Counted from the stretch's first letter, positions 26,794 to 36,046 are shown. The stretch: DNA of 64,000 nt from Bdellovibrio svalbardensis (GCF_029531655.1 NZ_JANRMI010000001.1:310001-374000), one strand, 5' to 3'. Notes: generated from the sequence alone by a model not told the origin. Numbers and translations are program-made.

Positions 26794-28869
26794 TTAAAGC
26801 AAATTCATTGGATCAATGTCGACCAAGATCTTCACCCCGGAAGGTACCCACTCTTGGTCACCCAGAAGCTGTCTCGAAAATGGATTGGCGACGTTATTCT
26901 GACTTGTCTTCAAAAGAAGATGATAGCGAAATTGTCCGCGCAATTTTGAAAGTGGAGCCTCGGCAGGCCCCAAAACTTCCATAGACGAATACTGAGGGAA
27001 TTGAGTCTTCAAACTCTGGGCTCTTCTGGCTAAAAGTCTTGCTGCCTCTTCAACTTTTCCAAGATGGGGACCTTGAATTCTGAACCCAACAAGGCGGCCG
27101 ACTGGCGGATAATTGAGGGCTCCTCGGATACTGAGTTCGTTATTTGCGAAGCCTTCATAATCGTGATTGCGTGCGAAAGTGATACTTTCGTGTTCCGTAT
27201 TGAAGGTCTGAATGATCACATAGCCCGGACTTTCGCCCTCTTTAACGTGACGTCCACTCCGACCACTCATTTGTGTGATCAACTGAAAGCTTCGTTCAGT
27301 GGCGCGGAAATCAGGAAGATTGAAGCCAACGTCTGCCAGTACAAGGCCGACAAGCTTCAGCTTGGGAAAATCCAAGCCCTTGGCAATCATCTGTGTGCCG
27401 ACCAAAATATCAATCGCGCCGGTCTCCATGTCAGAAATGAGATCTTCCAAATCCGCTCTGCTTTGAATTTCATCACGATCGGCGCGAGCAATTCTTTTTC
27501 CAGGGAAAAGGCGTGAAAGATCTTTTTCCAAAAGTTCGGTACCAAGGCCGATGGCTTCCATCTCGCCCTCTTTGCAGTCAGGACAACGCGCCTTCATGTT
27601 TTCGTGATAGTCGCAATAGTGGCAGATCAAGTGAGAGCCGGCATGCAAGGTCAGCGAGATATCACAGTTCGGACATTCCCGAGTGTGTCCGCAAGCAGGG
27701 CACACCACCATCTGCGCCACGCCCCGGCGATTGAGGAACAAAGCCGCTTGATCACCTTGATCGAGCACTTCGTTCATTTTTTCAAACAGGGCAGGGCTTA
27801 GCCAAAAAGGCAGGTGAGAGTATTTTTCGATGATCAATTTTTGCTGGTCATCGTCCGCTTTCTGCTGGCGCAGATCAATCACTTCGATAGTGGGAAGGGC
27901 GCGACCCGCGACGCGATTTTTCAGAGTATGAAGATGATATTTTCCCTCTTGGGCGTTTTTCCAGGTTTCCAAACTGGGCGTTGCCGAGCCAAGAACGACG
28001 GGGCAATTCATCATCTTACCCATCATAACAGCGGCATCCCGGCCATTGTATTTTAATTTTTCATCTTGCTTGAAGCTCGGCTCGTGTTCCTCATCGACAA
28101 TGATCAGCCCTAAATCTTCGATGGGACAAAACAGTGCAGAGCGGGCGCCGATAAGAATAGATTTTTTCCCATCGACCATGTCCCACCACTGATTGGTTTT
28201 CTCGCGCTCAGTAAGCTGAGAATGCATGGCTGCAATTTTATCGCCGAACCTGCGGGCGAAACGCTGCACGAGCTGTGGGGTGAGGGATATCTCTGGGACC
28301 AGAACTAAACCGCGCTTACCCTCTTTTAGAACCTTATCCAGCAGACGCAGATAAACTTCGGTTTTACCCGATCCGGTAACACCGAACAGAAGATGAGTTG
28401 AAAAGCCCGAATATTTCGAGATGCTTTCGAAGCAGGTACGTTGCTCGTCGGTGAGGTTTAACTCGGTGTCGGCGTCCAGTTGTGGAATCACCGGAGCGCG
28501 TTTGCTGGCGCGTTGCTTTTCAGTTTTTCGCAGTGGCGGAAAGGCCGATTGAACAACCTGACCTACGGGATGAAGATAGTAATTCCCCAACCATTCCAGC
28601 CAATTTACAAATGGAGCGGGAAGCGGGCGATACTCTTCATCGATGGAATCAATGCTTTTGATTTTAAATTCAGAGGCAGTTGCCGTGGGTGCAGCGGGGC
28701 CTAATACAAGACCCTTCACTTTTCTTTTTCCAAGTGGAACGTTGACAAGCTGACCGCGCTGCAAAGGTTCTGCATAACTATACGTTAGAGCCTCCGGAAG
28801 GGGGGCATCTACGGCGACTTTCCAAAGAGACTGGCTACCCTCCGACTTCGTCGGAGTAGGGTCGGTCAT
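26794..28869 (-). CDS. priA: Primosomal protein N' (replication restart helicase PriA)
   Basis: Loads the replicative helicase at stalled forks. The 691 residues have an N-terminal DNA-binding domain (residues 1-110), Walker A GVTGSGKTEVYL (about residue 165), DEEH box IIVDEEHEPSFKQ, a zinc region with cysteines paired in VCPACGHTRECPNCD and CHYC/CPDC (about residues 385-430), and motifs GTQMIAKGLDFP and SGRSGRH. Start ATG 28869 overlaps the stop of the upstream exported-protein gene. A small hairpin (28840-28856) lies inside the first codons. Confidence 0.96.
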   Translation of the reverse strand: MTDPTPTKSEGSQSLWKVAVDAPLPEALTYSYAEPLQRGQLVNVPLGKRKVKGLVLGPAAPTATASEFKIKSIDSIDEEYRPLPAPFVNWLEWLGNYYLHPVGQVVQSAFPPLRKTEKQRASKRAPVIPQLDADTELNLTDEQRTCFESISKYSGFSTHLLFGVTGSGKTEVYLRLLDKVLKEGKRGLVLVPEISLTPQLVQRFARRFGDKIAAMHSQLTEREKTNQWWDMVDGKKSILIGARSALFCPIEDLGLIIVDEEHEPSFKQDEKLKYNGRDAAVMMGKMMNCPVVLGSATPSLETWKNAQEGKYHLHTLKNRVAGRALPTIEVIDLRQQKADDDQQKLIIEKYSHLPFWLSPALFEKMNEVLDQGDQAALFLNRRGVAQMVVCPACGHTRECPNCDISLTLHAGSHLICHYCDYHENMKARCPDCKEGEMEAIGLGTELLEKDLSRLFPGKRIARADRDEIQSRADLEDLISDMETGAIDILVGTQMIAKGLDFPKLKLVGLVLADVGFNLPDFRATERSFQLITQMSGRSGRHVKEGESPGYVIIQTFNTEHESITFARNHDYEGFANNELSIRGALNYPPVGRLVGFRIQGPHLGKVEEAARLLARRAQSLKTQFPQYSSMEVLGPAEAPLSKLRGQFRYHLLLKTSQNNVANPFSRQLLGDQEWVPSGVKILVDIDPMNLL
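28840..28856 (-). repeat. Small hairpin family, copy D (inside priA 5' end)
   Basis: CTCCGA and TCGGAG enclose CTTCG (CGAAG on the coding strand). This is the same layout as copies at 29740, 44690 and 46002, here within codons 5-10 of priA, so it could affect translation initiation. Confidence 0.55.
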
Positions 28870-29720
28870 CGATACCTCGTATAGAACTCAATGATAGCGT
28901 CTTTAGCGGGCATTTTCTCAAGACCATCGAGTTTCAGGTTTGTATCCAATGAAGTCGGCTGGAAAAAGCTCACAGCCGTATTAGGGCGAGAAGCCACGCT
29001 GATTAAGCGAATATTGACGGTGTTATTGCCCCAGCGGATTGTGCGCGCGCGAGGATAATAGAGACCTTTGGCAAATTGATTGTAATTATCTGCCGTCATC
29101 TCAACTTGGCTTGGTAGGCGAAGTTTGCGAATGACGAATTGATCCTGTTCGATCCAAATTCCCGGATTGCCACTTTCTTGATCGACAGGCGTTGCTGTGC
29201 CCAACGCATAATTTGGCACGCCACCGGTGCGTGAGTAGCGAACCCATGATTCCGGTTCATATTTGAAATCTGTTCCTGATTTCGCAATGGCTTTTTTGTT
29301 GTAGGCCCCGTTTGGAATAATTTTGTAGTGGGCTAAGGTGTTCGCAAGATTTTCTGAGCTTCTAAAGTTTAAGAATTTCTCCAGGAATTCTTCAGGAAGT
29401 TTATCTGCCTTGCGATTGTTGTTAACTTGGCTCCAGCGCTGGCCACCGGTGTAGATGAACTGCAATTTGAAAGTGTTCTGCAATTCTTTAGTGCCCGTGA
29501 CTGTCAGACGCATGGTGCGATCGCTGTCGATAAGCCAGGTTTCTTTCAAATGAAGGGTGTCTTCACCATTTGCAAACTGCACTTCTTGCTCGACGGCGTA
29601 GATTCCAGATCCTGCGTTTTCTGCGGTCTTTTGCAAGATCGTACGTGTTGGAATGATGTAAGCAGAAGCAAGAAGAGGTGCTAAGACCAAAGCAGCTGTT
29701 GTCATCCAGATTTTTTTCAT
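28866..29720 (-). CDS. Exported hypothetical protein, 284 aa, upstream of priA
   Basis: It has a signal peptide (ending LLASAYI, cleavage near residue 19) and then an all-beta domain with alternating hydrophobic residues (TLHLKETWLIDSDRTMRLTV, KLQFIYTGGQRW). The pattern is reminiscent of LolA/LolB-like lipoprotein carriers or DUF-type periplasmic proteins, but I cannot assign a family. It is co-translated with priA (ATGA overlap at 28866-28869), an odd pairing that is probably positional only. Confidence 0.75.
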   Translation of the reverse strand: MKKIWMTTAALVLAPLLASAYIIPTRTILQKTAENAGSGIYAVEQEVQFANGEDTLHLKETWLIDSDRTMRLTVTGTKELQNTFKLQFIYTGGQRWSQVNNNRKADKLPEEFLEKFLNFRSSENLANTLAHYKIIPNGAYNKKAIAKSGTDFKYEPESWVRYSRTGGVPNYALGTATPVDQESGNPGIWIEQDQFVIRKLRLPSQVEMTADNYNQFAKGLYYPRARTIRWGNNTVNIRLISVASRPNTAVSFFQPTSLDTNLKLDGLEKMPAKDAIIEFYTRYR

Positions 29721-29739
29721 AAGAACCTCTTTTATCTAC

Positions 29740-29758
29740 GCTCCAATTTCGTTGGAGC
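29740..29758 (-). repeat. Small hairpin family, copy C (between galU and the 284-aa gene)
   Basis: GCTCCAA and TTGGAGC enclose TTTCG (CGAAA on the minus strand). It lies in the 44-base gap after galU. No T run follows, so it is not a standard terminator; it could stabilise the galU 3' end. Confidence 0.6.
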
Positions 29759-29764
29759 CATTAA

Positions 29765-30646
29765 TTAGAAACGTTTAACGAGTTCCTGAATATAAGCTTT
29801 TAAATCTTTATTAAGCTCGGGATTTTTCAATGCAAGTTCAATATTCGCTTGAAGGTATCCCAACTTATCGCCGGCATCATAGCGGTCTGCCGTGAAAGTC
29901 ATCGCATTCAAACCCTTAACCTGGCAAAGAAGCTTCATGCTGTCGGTCAGCTGAATTTCTCCGTTCAATGTTGGCTTGGCATTTTGCAGGATATCCATAA
30001 TCGCATTATCAAATACATAACGACCAGGCAGAGCCCAACGACTGGAAGTTTGCTCAGGCTTTGGTTTTTCAATCAAAGAAGTGACTTTGAAAAATCCGGA
30101 TCTTTGCTCTTCAACTTCGGCGATACCGTACTTTGAAACATCTTTTTCACCAACCTTCATAACTGAGATCGTAGAAACATTTGTTTGCTCAAATGATTTT
30201 ACAAGTTGTGACGTTACGCTGTCTTCGCCGTTTGCTTCCATAGTGATTTCGTCGCCCAAAAGCACGGCGAAAGGTTCTTTGCCGATAATAGGAAGTCCAC
30301 AAAGGACGGCATGGCCTAAGCCCATCGCTTGTTTTTGGCGAATACTGATGATGTTTGCTTTGTCGCGAATCTTGGTGACTCGCTCAAGAAGTTTTTCTTT
30401 GCCGTCTTTGGCCAACTTGTCTTCAAGCTCGTACGAAGTATCAAAGAAGTCTTCAATGGCATGCTTTCCACGCCCTGCGATCAGGACGATGTCTTCGATC
30501 CCGGCCTTCACGGCTTCTTCGACCACATAGAGAATGATGGGAGCGTCCACGATTGTGAGCATCTCCTTAGGAACTGTTTTTGTGGCCGGAAGGAATCGAG
30601 TCCCTAGACCTGCTGCTGGAATAATGGCTTTTTTTACTTTTGACAT
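29765..30646 (-). CDS. galU: UTP-glucose-1-phosphate uridylyltransferase
   Basis: Makes UDP-glucose for surface polysaccharide and lipid synthesis. The 293-residue protein begins KKAIIPAAGLGTRFLPATKT, the nucleotidyltransferase loop, followed by KEMLTIVDAPIILYVVEEA. The substrate motif GLGHAVLCG is near residue 105, LLGDEI near residue 130, and EKPKPEQTSSRWALPGRYVF near residue 190. Length and order match GalU. Confidence 0.95.
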   Translation of the reverse strand: MSKVKKAIIPAAGLGTRFLPATKTVPKEMLTIVDAPIILYVVEEAVKAGIEDIVLIAGRGKHAIEDFFDTSYELEDKLAKDGKEKLLERVTKIRDKANIISIRQKQAMGLGHAVLCGLPIIGKEPFAVLLGDEITMEANGEDSVTSQLVKSFEQTNVSTISVMKVGEKDVSKYGIAEVEEQRSGFFKVTSLIEKPKPEQTSSRWALPGRYVFDNAIMDILQNAKPTLNGEIQLTDSMKLLCQVKGLNAMTFTADRYDAGDKLGYLQANIELALKNPELNKDLKAYIQELVKRF

Positions 30647-30777
30647 CCCTATATAAATCTCAAACGTTTCATTCTAAGACAAGTCATATTGAGTCTTGTC
30701 TTAACATGAGAACAGGGTTGTGTTTTATCAACAAGAATCCGATGAGCATGTTAGTCTAGAGTTCGGGGGAACAGTCC

Positions 30778-32034
30778 ATGAAAGTACGTTTTAATAAAAC
30801 GACCTTGCGTGCGTTTGGAGCATTCGTCGCTTCTGGCATTCTTGTCGTGTCGTTTCAAAACTGCGGAAAAGCGGGTTTTGACTCGTCACTGGACGGCGAA
30901 TTGAGCTCGGGAGCCGTCGATGCGGCGCTCTCAGCGAAATATGGATCTAATGTTGGCAGCAAAGTAGCTACCATTCCCTTTGCTTTTGACGGTGGATTTG
31001 ACCAAATCACATATAATTCTTGTGCAGAATCGACTCTTGCCGGCAATACGGCCTTCTTTTCACTAAAAGCAGGTGCTTACGAAACGATGGGCATAAAGCT
31101 CACTGATGATTTCTTCAATTATGTGAGTGAGGCCAACGGTTTTAAGCCAAATTATCCTGCAACAACGATCAGCACCGCCCAATATGCTGAGTATCTGGCA
31201 GATTCCCCGATCAATAAGGATGCAATTCCAAATGCAGCGATCCGCTCCAGATCGAATCTGTTTAACGTCTACTCAGCAAATACGACGGTGACTCTGGGAT
31301 CAGACGTTATCGGAATGGTCAGTAATCTGACGGACTCTTTGGTGATGGACTCGGTCACGACAAAATCGAACTCATACACTCGTTATTTCCCGTTTTCTCC
31401 TGATAACAGAAATGTTGAAGCAACCTTGTATTTTAATAAAGACCAGGGCGTTGCTGAAGGTTTCCGTAAGGTCCTCATTGGTGACGGTGTTCTTTCATTC
31501 ACTTACTTGAGTAGTGCAGCGGATCCGAATTTAATCCGCGGGCCAAGCAGTGCCTCGCCAGCGAAAACAGCATACGGCAAGGGATACAATCTTTCGTTTA
31601 GCAGAACAAACACATATGGGAACTCGCCAGCTAACGTACTGACTGCGATCACTGAAACGAATCTTCAGAACGGTCAAGGTGTGGCTGCGTGGAATTGCAG
31701 CCGCAGATATAAAGTATTTAGAAGAGCCGATGTGGCGTCATGTCCTCCGTTGACTGACGCAAATATGGCCGATGCAGCTGTACGTCGTGAGTTGGATATT
31801 GCTCGCCGTCAATTGCGCGGAGATCAATGGGATATCAATCCGATTCTTCGCTGTGCAATCCCTAAGGATAACGTCTCTTGCTACAATGAAGAGCTCGTCA
31901 ACGGTGCGCCTGCAGGCGTAGAGTATACTGACGGAGCCGCTTGCTTTAATCCATTGGTGCAAGCGGGTAATTATGGCGGAACGATTCCAGTTAAAAGATG
32001 CGCCAACTATATCACGGTTTGCACGCGTTTCTAG
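30778..32034 (+). CDS. Predicted lipoprotein with atypical lipobox, 418 aa
   Basis: The N terminus has basic residues, a hydrophobic stretch and VVSFQNC with Cys29, followed by GKAGFD. The lipobox residues before Cys (F-Q-N) differ from the usual L-A/S-G/A pattern, but position and context fit a signal-peptidase-II site. The remaining 390 residues are soluble, with paired cysteines near the end (SCPP, RCAIPK, SCYN, ACFN, RCANYITVC), suggesting a disulfide-rich periplasmic or surface domain. The family is not recognised. GGGGAACAG before the ATG is the RBS. Confidence 0.75.
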   Translation: MKVRFNKTTLRAFGAFVASGILVVSFQNCGKAGFDSSLDGELSSGAVDAALSAKYGSNVGSKVATIPFAFDGGFDQITYNSCAESTLAGNTAFFSLKAGAYETMGIKLTDDFFNYVSEANGFKPNYPATTISTAQYAEYLADSPINKDAIPNAAIRSRSNLFNVYSANTTVTLGSDVIGMVSNLTDSLVMDSVTTKSNSYTRYFPFSPDNRNVEATLYFNKDQGVAEGFRKVLIGDGVLSFTYLSSAADPNLIRGPSSASPAKTAYGKGYNLSFSRTNTYGNSPANVLTAITETNLQNGQGVAAWNCSRRYKVFRRADVASCPPLTDANMADAAVRRELDIARRQLRGDQWDINPILRCAIPKDNVSCYNEELVNGAPAGVEYTDGAACFNPLVQAGNYGGTIPVKRCANYITVCTRF

Positions 32035-33137
32035 TTTCTGGCAACGCGCGCTGCAAGTTGTTCCTGCATATGATACGGATAAGATTTGATGTAATTTAAA
32101 GGGTCGACCATTCGGCCCTTATTTTTTACCGCAAAATGTAAATGGGCTCTGGTGCAATAACCCGTGCATCCCACTTCGGCAATTTTATCTCCCGCCGCAA
32201 CCTTCAAGCCTTGGCGAATTTTTCTATCAATTTTGTAGAGATGATCGTAAGCCGTTTCCATTCCGTTGGAATGAAGCAGGACAATATAGTTTCCAGCGGC
32301 ATGGTTGTTACCGTATCTGACGACCACACCTTTTCTGGCAGCCAAGACGGCTTCACCCACGGGCAGCTCGAAATCCACACCCAAATGAGGCTGGCGTCTG
32401 CCCGTGATCGGGTGCAGACGATTCGGTTGGAAGGTGCTCGCAATTTTTAGGTAATTGACAGGAGCATAGAGTGGGCGTTTTTCCAGAAGATCATCGCTGT
32501 TGAAGAAGACCCCGCCATCACTATTGCGCACGAAGCGCTTATGCACATCCCGGCCATCAATCTCCAGGGAGGTCTGCATGATTTCACCGTAAGTAATGAA
32601 GTGTCCGCCCTCATATTTCTTTTGTACCGTGAACCAATAACGAGCGCCGCGCTTTAGATGCTTGGCCGTGCGGATATCAAAAACATAAGCATCGGTGAAA
32701 CGGCTCGCTACAAAATTGCTGTCCACTTTGGCAAGAACACTTCCCAGAATAGATCCATGAATACGCCCTTCAATGCGCTCCAAGGTGACCTTGTAATTAG
32801 GGGAGTAGGGCGTCGCAGTGACTTTGCCATTGGCTTTCAAAATCTTGAAGGCCGCCCGGGTTTGGGAGTCATACATGCGAAGCTCCGTTTCGCCTTTTTC
32901 TTTGCGCACCAGATATTTAGTATCCAAAGTGAGGAACAGGCTGCGAAGTTTGGCGCTGCTACCCAAAACAATCTCGCGCTCGCGAGCGGAAAAGCCGTTT
33001 TTCATCAGGATTGAAATCAGCGTGTCACCGGAACGGATGGGTTTTGCAGTAAAGTTGTTGGCGGCGGCCTGGACCGATGGGTAGTATGTGCATGCAACAA
33101 CAATGGCACACACAATTCGTGCGAGGTGAATCATCAT
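32031..33137 (-). CDS. M23 metallopeptidase with LysM/OapA-like domain
   Basis: An exported murein endopeptidase, 368 residues. Signal peptide up to about AAAN (residue 25); a LysM/OapA-like unit follows (PIRSGDTLISILMKNGFS). The C-terminal LytM domain holds the zinc ligands HLGVDFE (His and Asp) and AHLHFAV, with YDHLYKI between, so it appears catalytically intact. It is expected to cut peptide cross-links in self or prey peptidoglycan. The start codon shares bases with the start codon of the divergent barrel gene (33135-33138), and its stop overlaps the end of the convergent lipoprotein gene. Confidence 0.88.
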   Translation of the reverse strand: MMIHLARIVCAIVVACTYYPSVQAAANNFTAKPIRSGDTLISILMKNGFSAREREIVLGSSAKLRSLFLTLDTKYLVRKEKGETELRMYDSQTRAAFKILKANGKVTATPYSPNYKVTLERIEGRIHGSILGSVLAKVDSNFVASRFTDAYVFDIRTAKHLKRGARYWFTVQKKYEGGHFITYGEIMQTSLEIDGRDVHKRFVRNSDGGVFFNSDDLLEKRPLYAPVNYLKIASTFQPNRLHPITGRRQPHLGVDFELPVGEAVLAARKGVVVRYGNNHAAGNYIVLLHSNGMETAYDHLYKIDRKIRQGLKVAAGDKIAEVGCTGYCTRAHLHFAVKNKGRMVDPLNYIKSYPYHMQEQLAARVARN

Positions 33138-33957
33138 GCTCCGTCCTTTGAGCTTATTAAAACTTCCTGTTTTATTTCTTGTTTATCTTAGCGTGAACAC
33201 AGCCTCTGCCCAAGTTTATAAGTCCTCAGCGTCGACTGCGACCGGTGGAACTGGACGTGCGGCCATAGAGCCGGGCGATGTTCTTTTGTTAAATCCCGCG
33301 ACGTTGCCACATCTCAAGGGACGTTTTCTTGTGGGTTCATTTGCGAAGGACGACCTTGTTGCCAGCTTGAGTGACAATACTGAAGAAAGCGCTTTGCCCG
33401 CGGGCTTTTCATTCGTGCAAAAAAAATCGGACACATCCTTTGGTGAATTAAAGCAGCAAGATCTGGCTGTGACTTTGGCAGAATTCATCGTCAACAAATG
33501 GTCGGTCGGATTGACGATTCACTATTTGGAACAAAAAATTCCTAACGCTTCTTACACGCAAACGAACGCTGACTTGGGATTTATGTACACGCCAAAGGCG
33601 AATATTGGCTTGGGTTTGGTCGTTTATAATGCGTTCGGAGAGAAAGACACCGTTCCCAAAGAGTTTCGTGAAAAAACCTCAGTCGTCGGTGGGGTGAACT
33701 ATATTTACCGAGATTCGATGCGATTCCGCTTCGATGCGAGCTCCGAGTCGTTTTTTGGGGTCGGTTTGGAGACTTATTTGAATAAATTCCTTATTACCCG
33801 CTTTGGTTACTCGGATGATACGGACGATAAAAGACAGCTTTTGAGCGCCGGATTCGGTTTTAATGGACCTAGGTTCCAAATCAACTACGCCTACCAGGGA
33901 AATACGCAAAAGTCGGGGGATTACAGGCATTCGGTTGACTTGGTGATTCCGTTTTGA
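33136..33957 (+). CDS. Outer-membrane beta-barrel-like protein, 273 aa
   Basis: Signal peptide (MLRPLSLLKLPVLFLVYLSV, cleavage near NTASAQ). The mature part consists of alternating strands (TVTLAEFIV-type, FRFDASSESFFGVGLETYL, LLSAGFGFNGPRFQINYAYQ) and ends in VDLVIPF, a typical barrel-assembly signal with terminal Phe. It resembles FadL/PorV-like small barrels only in general style. It is divergent from the M23 peptidase, with overlapping start codons; its RBS (GAGGTG) lies inside that gene. Confidence 0.78.
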   Translation: MLRPLSLLKLPVLFLVYLSVNTASAQVYKSSASTATGGTGRAAIEPGDVLLLNPATLPHLKGRFLVGSFAKDDLVASLSDNTEESALPAGFSFVQKKSDTSFGELKQQDLAVTLAEFIVNKWSVGLTIHYLEQKIPNASYTQTNADLGFMYTPKANIGLGLVVYNAFGEKDTVPKEFREKTSVVGGVNYIYRDSMRFRFDASSESFFGVGLETYLNKFLITRFGYSDDTDDKRQLLSAGFGFNGPRFQINYAYQGNTQKSGDYRHSVDLVIPF

Positions 33958-33994
33958 TAACTAACTCTCTCTGTCAAAATCTTCGGGGGTTAAC

Positions 33995-34123
33995 ATGGCT
34001 TCTAAAACTAAAAAAACTGAGTACATTCGCGAGAAGAAAAAATCTACTAGCGGCAAAAAGCGTAAAGCTGCTGTTCGCACAAACGGAACTACGAAGTCTG
34101 CAAAGACTCTTTTCAAAGACTAG
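33995..34123 (+). CDS. 42-residue basic protein
   Basis: A small gene with GGGGGT upstream of ATG 33995 and a strong terminator after the stop. The product, starting MASKTKKTEYIREKKKS, is very rich in Lys, Arg, Ser and Thr and lacks hydrophobic stretches, so it is probably a nucleic-acid- or ribosome-associated peptide. A longer reading frame over the same bases (33954-34136) has no RBS and was discarded. Confidence 0.7.
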   Translation: MASKTKKTEYIREKKKSTSGKKRKAAVRTNGTTKSAKTLFKD

Positions 34124-34170
34124 TCTAAAAGACTAATTTCGTAGAGATTTTAAGTATTTAGAAATAAAAA

Positions 34171-34200
34171 AGCCTTTGGTCATTTGGCCAAAGGCTTTTT
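34171..34200 (+). terminator. Terminator after the 42-residue gene
   Basis: AGCCTTTGG (34171-34179) and CCAAAGGCT (34188-34196) followed by TTTTT. An A tract precedes it, so it can also serve the converging TonB-like gene on the minus strand. Confidence 0.92.
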
Positions 34201-34259
34201 CCTTTTGTATTTTCACTCGAAACTTCAATGAGATTTTCGAGTGATTTTCTGTCGGATTT

Positions 34260-35702
34260 CTATCGCTGGCTCACGGCCGTTCTTAAACGACCGCCATCTT
34301 CCTGCATTCCACCTTTAAGGTCCCAACGGAATGGAAGTTCAACCCAACCTTCTTGGCCTGGGTAAAAACGCCATTTCTTCAGGGCGTTCAAAGTTTTCAT
34401 GTCTAAATTCTGGAAGCCTGTTGATTTTCTCAACTGGAATCTTGTCACGTAGCCTTCTTTAGTCACATACGCCACATAAGTCAGTTGACCAGCATCACCG
34501 CGACGACGTTCTTCGCGATCATATTGTGGACGTGGATTGCCAGGCATTTGGCGAAGTTGATCAAGACTGCGGACTCCAGTTGGTGATCCTGCCACTTGAG
34601 TTCCCGCTGCATTTGAACCGTTATTGCCAGCTCCAGCACCTTGTTCTTGCCCGCGACCATTGCCGCCGCCGCCAAGTCCCGCTTTTCTAGCATTAGCTGC
34701 TGCGGCTGCACGAGCTGCATTTTCACGAGCTGCCGCCTCGTGAGCGGCCAGGGCTGCAGCGTTTGCGCGCTCAGAAGCAATCGCTGAAGCAATTGCTTTG
34801 GCGTTGTTCTTACGCATCGATTGTTGAAGAGCGGCGAAGCGTGCCGCATCTTCCTTATTTTGATCATCAATAGATTTCAATTCATCATCTTGCTCGGCCG
34901 CTAAAGCAGAGGCCATCGCATCCATCTTCGATTTCTCACTGGCAAGAGCTTGTTTGTGAGATCTATCAATATTTGCGAAGTCCTCATTGAAATCTTCATT
35001 TAAGTCAGAGCGAACGTTTGCTTTTGCAAAGTCACCCTGATCAAGTTCTGGAGCTTCGATATCATCAATCGTCATGGGAACTGCTTTGAAGTTGGTCTTA
35101 GGTGCGATACTGCGAGCGGCTTTTGCTCCCGCGATTTGAGCTTTCGGTGAAGCAGCTTTGTTCGCTTTAGTCGCCTTCGCCATTTTTGTCGCCTTAGCAT
35201 GCTTCGAGGCGACGATTACATCACCCGGGCCACCAACATCTTTCGCTGCAGCCGCCGGTGCTGGAGCGGGAGTGGAAGGAGTGGGTTTTGACTCAGCAAT
35301 AACAGGAGTGCCTCCTTGCGTGGGAGTCACTTTGGCGCCGCGAGCTTGGAGGCGAGGAGCAGGTGTATCTTCAAGTTCAATAGTGATTGTTTCGGTTTTA
35401 ACTTCTTCCACCAATGGCACGCTCATCATAGCAATCGCTAAAATCGCAGCCGCATGGATGGCCATCGACATCGTCATATAGCGAGAAGTCTTGCTTTGTT
35501 CGGGTTCGGTGTGGGCCATTCTCCAAGTATGATAATCCATTGCCGAGGAACCTTGGTTGATGGGATGGTCCGCGGAAGCCTTTGGGGTGTTGATAGCCTG
35601 CTGGTTGGCTTGCTTTTCTTCGCTGAAATTCATCGAAGGCATTTCAAACAGACTTAGCTGATTTTCGTGGTTTTCTTCACCACTCTTTAGATCAAAACCC
35701 AT
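34260..35702 (-). CDS. TonB-like envelope-spanning protein, 480 aa
   Basis: Residues 1-75 are cytoplasmic and polar. One membrane helix follows (MSMAIHAAAILAIAMMSVPL, about 78-97), then a long linker rich in Pro, Ala and Lys with a highly charged Ala-rich helical part (about residues 230-350). A C-terminal TonB-type domain (from about 405: LTYVAYVTKEGYVTRFQLRK, LKKWRFYPG) completes it. It would transmit inner-membrane energy to outer-membrane receptors. The N-terminal extension before the helix is unusually long for TonB. No ExbB/ExbD gene is close by. Confidence 0.85.
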   Translation of the reverse strand: MGFDLKSGEENHENQLSLFEMPSMNFSEEKQANQQAINTPKASADHPINQGSSAMDYHTWRMAHTEPEQSKTSRYMTMSMAIHAAAILAIAMMSVPLVEEVKTETITIELEDTPAPRLQARGAKVTPTQGGTPVIAESKPTPSTPAPAPAAAAKDVGGPGDVIVASKHAKATKMAKATKANKAASPKAQIAGAKAARSIAPKTNFKAVPMTIDDIEAPELDQGDFAKANVRSDLNEDFNEDFANIDRSHKQALASEKSKMDAMASALAAEQDDELKSIDDQNKEDAARFAALQQSMRKNNAKAIASAIASERANAAALAAHEAAARENAARAAAAANARKAGLGGGGNGRGQEQGAGAGNNGSNAAGTQVAGSPTGVRSLDQLRQMPGNPRPQYDREERRRGDAGQLTYVAYVTKEGYVTRFQLRKSTGFQNLDMKTLNALKKWRFYPGQEGWVELPFRWDLKGGMQEDGGRLRTAVSQR

Positions 35703-36046
35703 AAATACTCCTCTGGCATAAGAGGAAGCATTATCAATTCCTAGGCCATGTGCAGAGGGCCTAGGTTTCAGCTGATAGGGATGGGACAGGTAATTAATTC
35801 AGGGATGTTCGGGCGTTTGTCAGTCAGACGTCTGTTTCAAAATGGTTTCAAAAATCGATCAAATTTGTTCCGTGATATTCCGGCATATCAGTAAAGATTT
35901 GAGATCAAATGTATTTGATTTGGTCGAGGATTGTAAAAACTTAATAAAACAACAAAGTCAAAGACGTAAAGGGCATATGAAGAGTGTTCGATAAGGTGGT
36001 GTGAGTTTTTTAACAAGTATCAACTTTTAGAGAGCGAGGCCTGTAC
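35703..36046. other. Intergenic region upstream of the chemoreceptor
   Basis: No gene is seen. It separates the divergent TonB-like gene and the chemoreceptor. AT-rich stretches lie at 35870-35950. A flagellar-sigma-like promoter candidate is at 35967-35994 (separate entry). Confidence 0.6.
35967..35994 (+). promoter_or_regulatory. Candidate sigma28 (FliA-type) promoter of the chemoreceptor gene
   Basis: TAAA at 35967-35970, a 16-base spacer and TTCGATAA at 35987-35994. The E. coli consensus is TAAA-N15-GCCGATAA, so the CGATAA half is perfect and the spacing is off by one. It is 52 bases before ATG 36047. Confidence 0.45.

Noticed and set aside
32031-33137. EnvC/NlpD-type inactive activator
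   Set aside because: Zinc ligands HxGVD and HxH are intact, so an active M23 peptidase is more likely.
33954-34136. 60-codon frame at the 42-residue gene
   Set aside because: Different frame, no RBS, overlaps the barrel gene; the frame from 33995 has RBS and terminator.
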